Source: Rhodospirillales bacterium
GTDB lineage: Bacteria; Pseudomonadota; Alphaproteobacteria; Rhodospirillales; Casp-alpha2
DNA: 7,778 nt
NCBI GenBank assembly: GCA_030727885.1
Contig: JANRAT010000092.1
Span: 1-7,778 of the forward strand
Reading direction: 5' to 3'
In this document: positions 6,278 to 7,778 of the stretch, piece after piece
Numbering within the stretch: position 1 is the first letter of the stretch
Layout: each line of letters begins with the position of its first letter
Notes under the pieces: generated by a model
The model's input: the letters and a program-made list of their open reading frames with translations, nothing else
Told to the model about the DNA's origin: nothing
Databases searched by the model: none
Program-made: the position numbers and the translations under genes

Positions 6278-7778
6278 ATGCTGCAAAAATTAGCCAAACG
6301 CCTTTTCGGCTCGGCCAACGACAGATTCATCAAAACCCTGCATACCTCGGTTGAGGCCGTGGGAGCCGCTGAGGCGGAGCTGCTGGCGCTTTCCGATGAC
6401 GAGTTGAAAGCCCGCACCGACTGGCTGCGTGGTCGACTGGAAGCAGGCGAAGACCTGGACGACCTGCTGGTCGATGCCTTTGCAACGGTACGTGAAGCGG
6501 CGAAGCGCACGCTTGGGCAGCGTCACTTCGATGTACAGATGATGGGTGGTATCGTTCTGCACCGCGGCATGATCGCGGAAATGAAAACCGGGGAAGGTAA
6601 AACCCTTGTCGCCACACTGGCCGTTTATCTGAATGCGCTGAGCCGTGAAGGCGTTCATGTGGTAACCGTGAACGATTACCTGGCCGAACGCGATGCCGGC
6701 TGGATGGGGCAGGTCTACAAATATCTCGGCCTGACGGTCGGCGTTATCAAGCACGGCATGGATGACGCTGAACGCCGCGCCGCCTATGCCTGTGATGTGA
6801 CCTATGCGACAAACAACGAACTGGGCTTCGATTATCTGCGCGATAACATGAAGTTCACACTGGAGGATATGGTCCAGCGGCCGTTCAATTTCGCCATCGT
6901 CGATGAAGTCGACAGCATCCTGATCGACGAAGCCAGAACACCGCTGATCATCTCCGGACCGACCGAAGACCTCGGGGATATGTATGCTACGGTCAATGTG
7001 CTGATTCCCAGACTTGAGCCTGATGACTTCGAAAAAGACGAAAAGGCGCGGTCGGCGACTTTTACCGAATCCGGGATCGAGAAAATCGAAAAGATGATGC
7101 GCGACGCCGGTCTTCTGGAAGAAGGCTCGTTGTACGACATCCAGAATGTCAGCCTGGTGCATCATGCCAATCAGGCGCTTCGTGCCCATGTGCTGTTCGA
7201 ACGCGATGTTGATTACATCGTCAAGGACAACCAGGTCATTATCATTGATGAATTCACGGGTCGTATGCAGGAAGGCCGCCGCTACTCTGAGGGGCTGCAT
7301 CAGGCGCTCGAAGCCAAAGAGAACGTGCATATCCAGAACGAAAATCAGACGCTCGCCTCGATCACCTTCCAGAATTATTTCCGCCTGTATCCAAAGCTTG
7401 CCGGGATGACCGGGACAGCGATGACCGAAGAAGGCGAGTTCTCTGAGATTTACAAGTTATCGGTCGTTGAAATCCCGACCAATGTACCGATCTCCAGAAA
7501 AGATTACGATGACGAAGTGTATCGCTCCGTCGACGAAAAATACGATGCCATCACCCTGCAGATCAAAGATTGTTTCGAGAGAAAACAGCCTGTTCTGGTC
7601 GGCACTGTGTCGATTGAAAAATCCGAACAGCTTTCCGAGAAACTGAAGCAGGCGAAAATTCCGCACCATGTTCTGAACGCGCGCTATCACGAACAGGAAG
7701 CTTTTATCATCGCCCAGGCCGGCAAGCCCGGTGGCGTGACGATTGCGACCAATATGGCCGGTCGCGGTACAGATATTC
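6278..7778 (+). CDS. secA: preprotein translocase ATPase SecA, 3' end missing
   Basis: Peripheral ATPase that pushes unfolded preproteins through the SecYEG channel at the inner membrane. Read from ATG 6278 (GGAG six bases upstream) for 500 codons to the right edge; the family has about 850-950 residues, so the rest of the second nucleotide-binding domain, the scaffold, wing, two-helix finger and any zinc-binding tail lie outside. The start is typical (LFGSANDR at 9-16). Walker A is MKTGEGKT (102-109), with the DYLAERD region at 133-139; Walker B is VDEVDSIL (208-215, D209) followed by [11 protein letters not shown] (217-227). The preprotein cross-linking domain spans roughly 225-370, including IIIDEFTGR (320-328). 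The second ATPase fold begins near 375 (AGMTGTA) and includes [10 protein letters not shown] and, at the very edge, the motif [10 protein letters not shown] (491-500). No defect visible. A 110-base gap with a promoter candidate separates it from xerD. Confidence 0.98.
   Translation, partial: MLQKLAKRLFGSANDRFIKTLHTSVEAVGAAEAELLALSDDELKARTDWLRGRLEAGEDLDDLLVDAFATVREAAKRTLGQRHFDVQMMGGIVLHRGMIAEMKTGEGKTLVATLAVYLNALSREGVHVVTVNDYLAERDAGWMGQVYKYLGLTVGVIKHGMDDAERRAAYACDVTYATNNELGFDYLRDNMKFTLEDMVQRPFNFAIVDEVDSILIDEARTPLIISGPTEDLGDMYATVNVLIPRLEPDDFEKDEKARSATFTESGIEKIEKMMRDAGLLEEGSLYDIQNVSLVHHANQALRAHVLFERDVDYIVKDNQVIIIDEFTGRMQEGRRYSEGLHQALEAKENVHIQNENQTLASITFQNYFRLYPKLAGMTGTAMTEEGEFSEIYKLSVVEIPTNVPISRKDYDDEVYRSVDEKYDAITLQIKDCFERKQPVLVGTVSIEKSEQLSEKLKQAKIPHHVLNARYHEQEAFIIAQAGKPGGVTIATNMAGRGTDI

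Noticed and set aside
6290..7330. 346-codon open frame on the minus strand
   Set aside because: It lies entirely antisense to secA, whose plus-strand product shows all SecA motifs. The antisense frame has no recognisable domain and is a by-product of codon bias.

Overview
This is an ordinary-looking chromosomal housekeeping segment of an alphaproteobacterium, most likely of the Rhodospirillales type. That placement rests on protein character (an aroK-aroB-CBS/CNNM cluster facing a xerD operon, an alphaproteobacterial style of SecA and XerD) and on moderate-to-high GC. It is an inference, since no rRNA or species marker is present. I see no mobile element, CRISPR array, tRNA, rRNA or phage gene. 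All genes except two are well-known families.

Left part (1-2915, minus strand): a three-gene block transcribed right to left. It holds aroK (shikimate kinase), aroB (3-dehydroquinate synthase, start overlapping the aroK stop as ATGA), then after 67 bases a CNNM/DUF21-CBS-CorC_HlyC membrane protein whose 3' end runs off the left edge. aroK and aroB catalyse steps 5 and 2 of the shikimate pathway. The membrane protein is of the family linked to Mg2+/Co2+ transport and is probably co-transcribed.

Middle (2916-3135): a divergent intergenic region of about 220 bases with an AT-rich patch, a 7-bp inverted repeat and only weak promoter candidates.

Right part (3136-7778, plus strand): a tight operon of a 46-residue single-span membrane protein, a 651-residue exported protein of unknown function whose start overlaps the small gene by 20 bases, and xerD 31 bases further on. 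After a 110-base gap with a good promoter candidate (TTGACA, 17 bases, TATCTC) comes secA, cut by the right edge after about 500 codons (nucleotide-binding domain 1, preprotein cross-linking domain, and part of nucleotide-binding domain 2).

The parts worth a second look are the two uncharacterised genes ahead of xerD (small membrane protein plus exported alpha-helical protein), two GANTC methylation motifs arranged as an inverted repeat inside the predicted secA promoter, and a perfect 10-bp hairpin inside the xerD active-site coding region. I found no convincing evidence of a wholly new biological system here.
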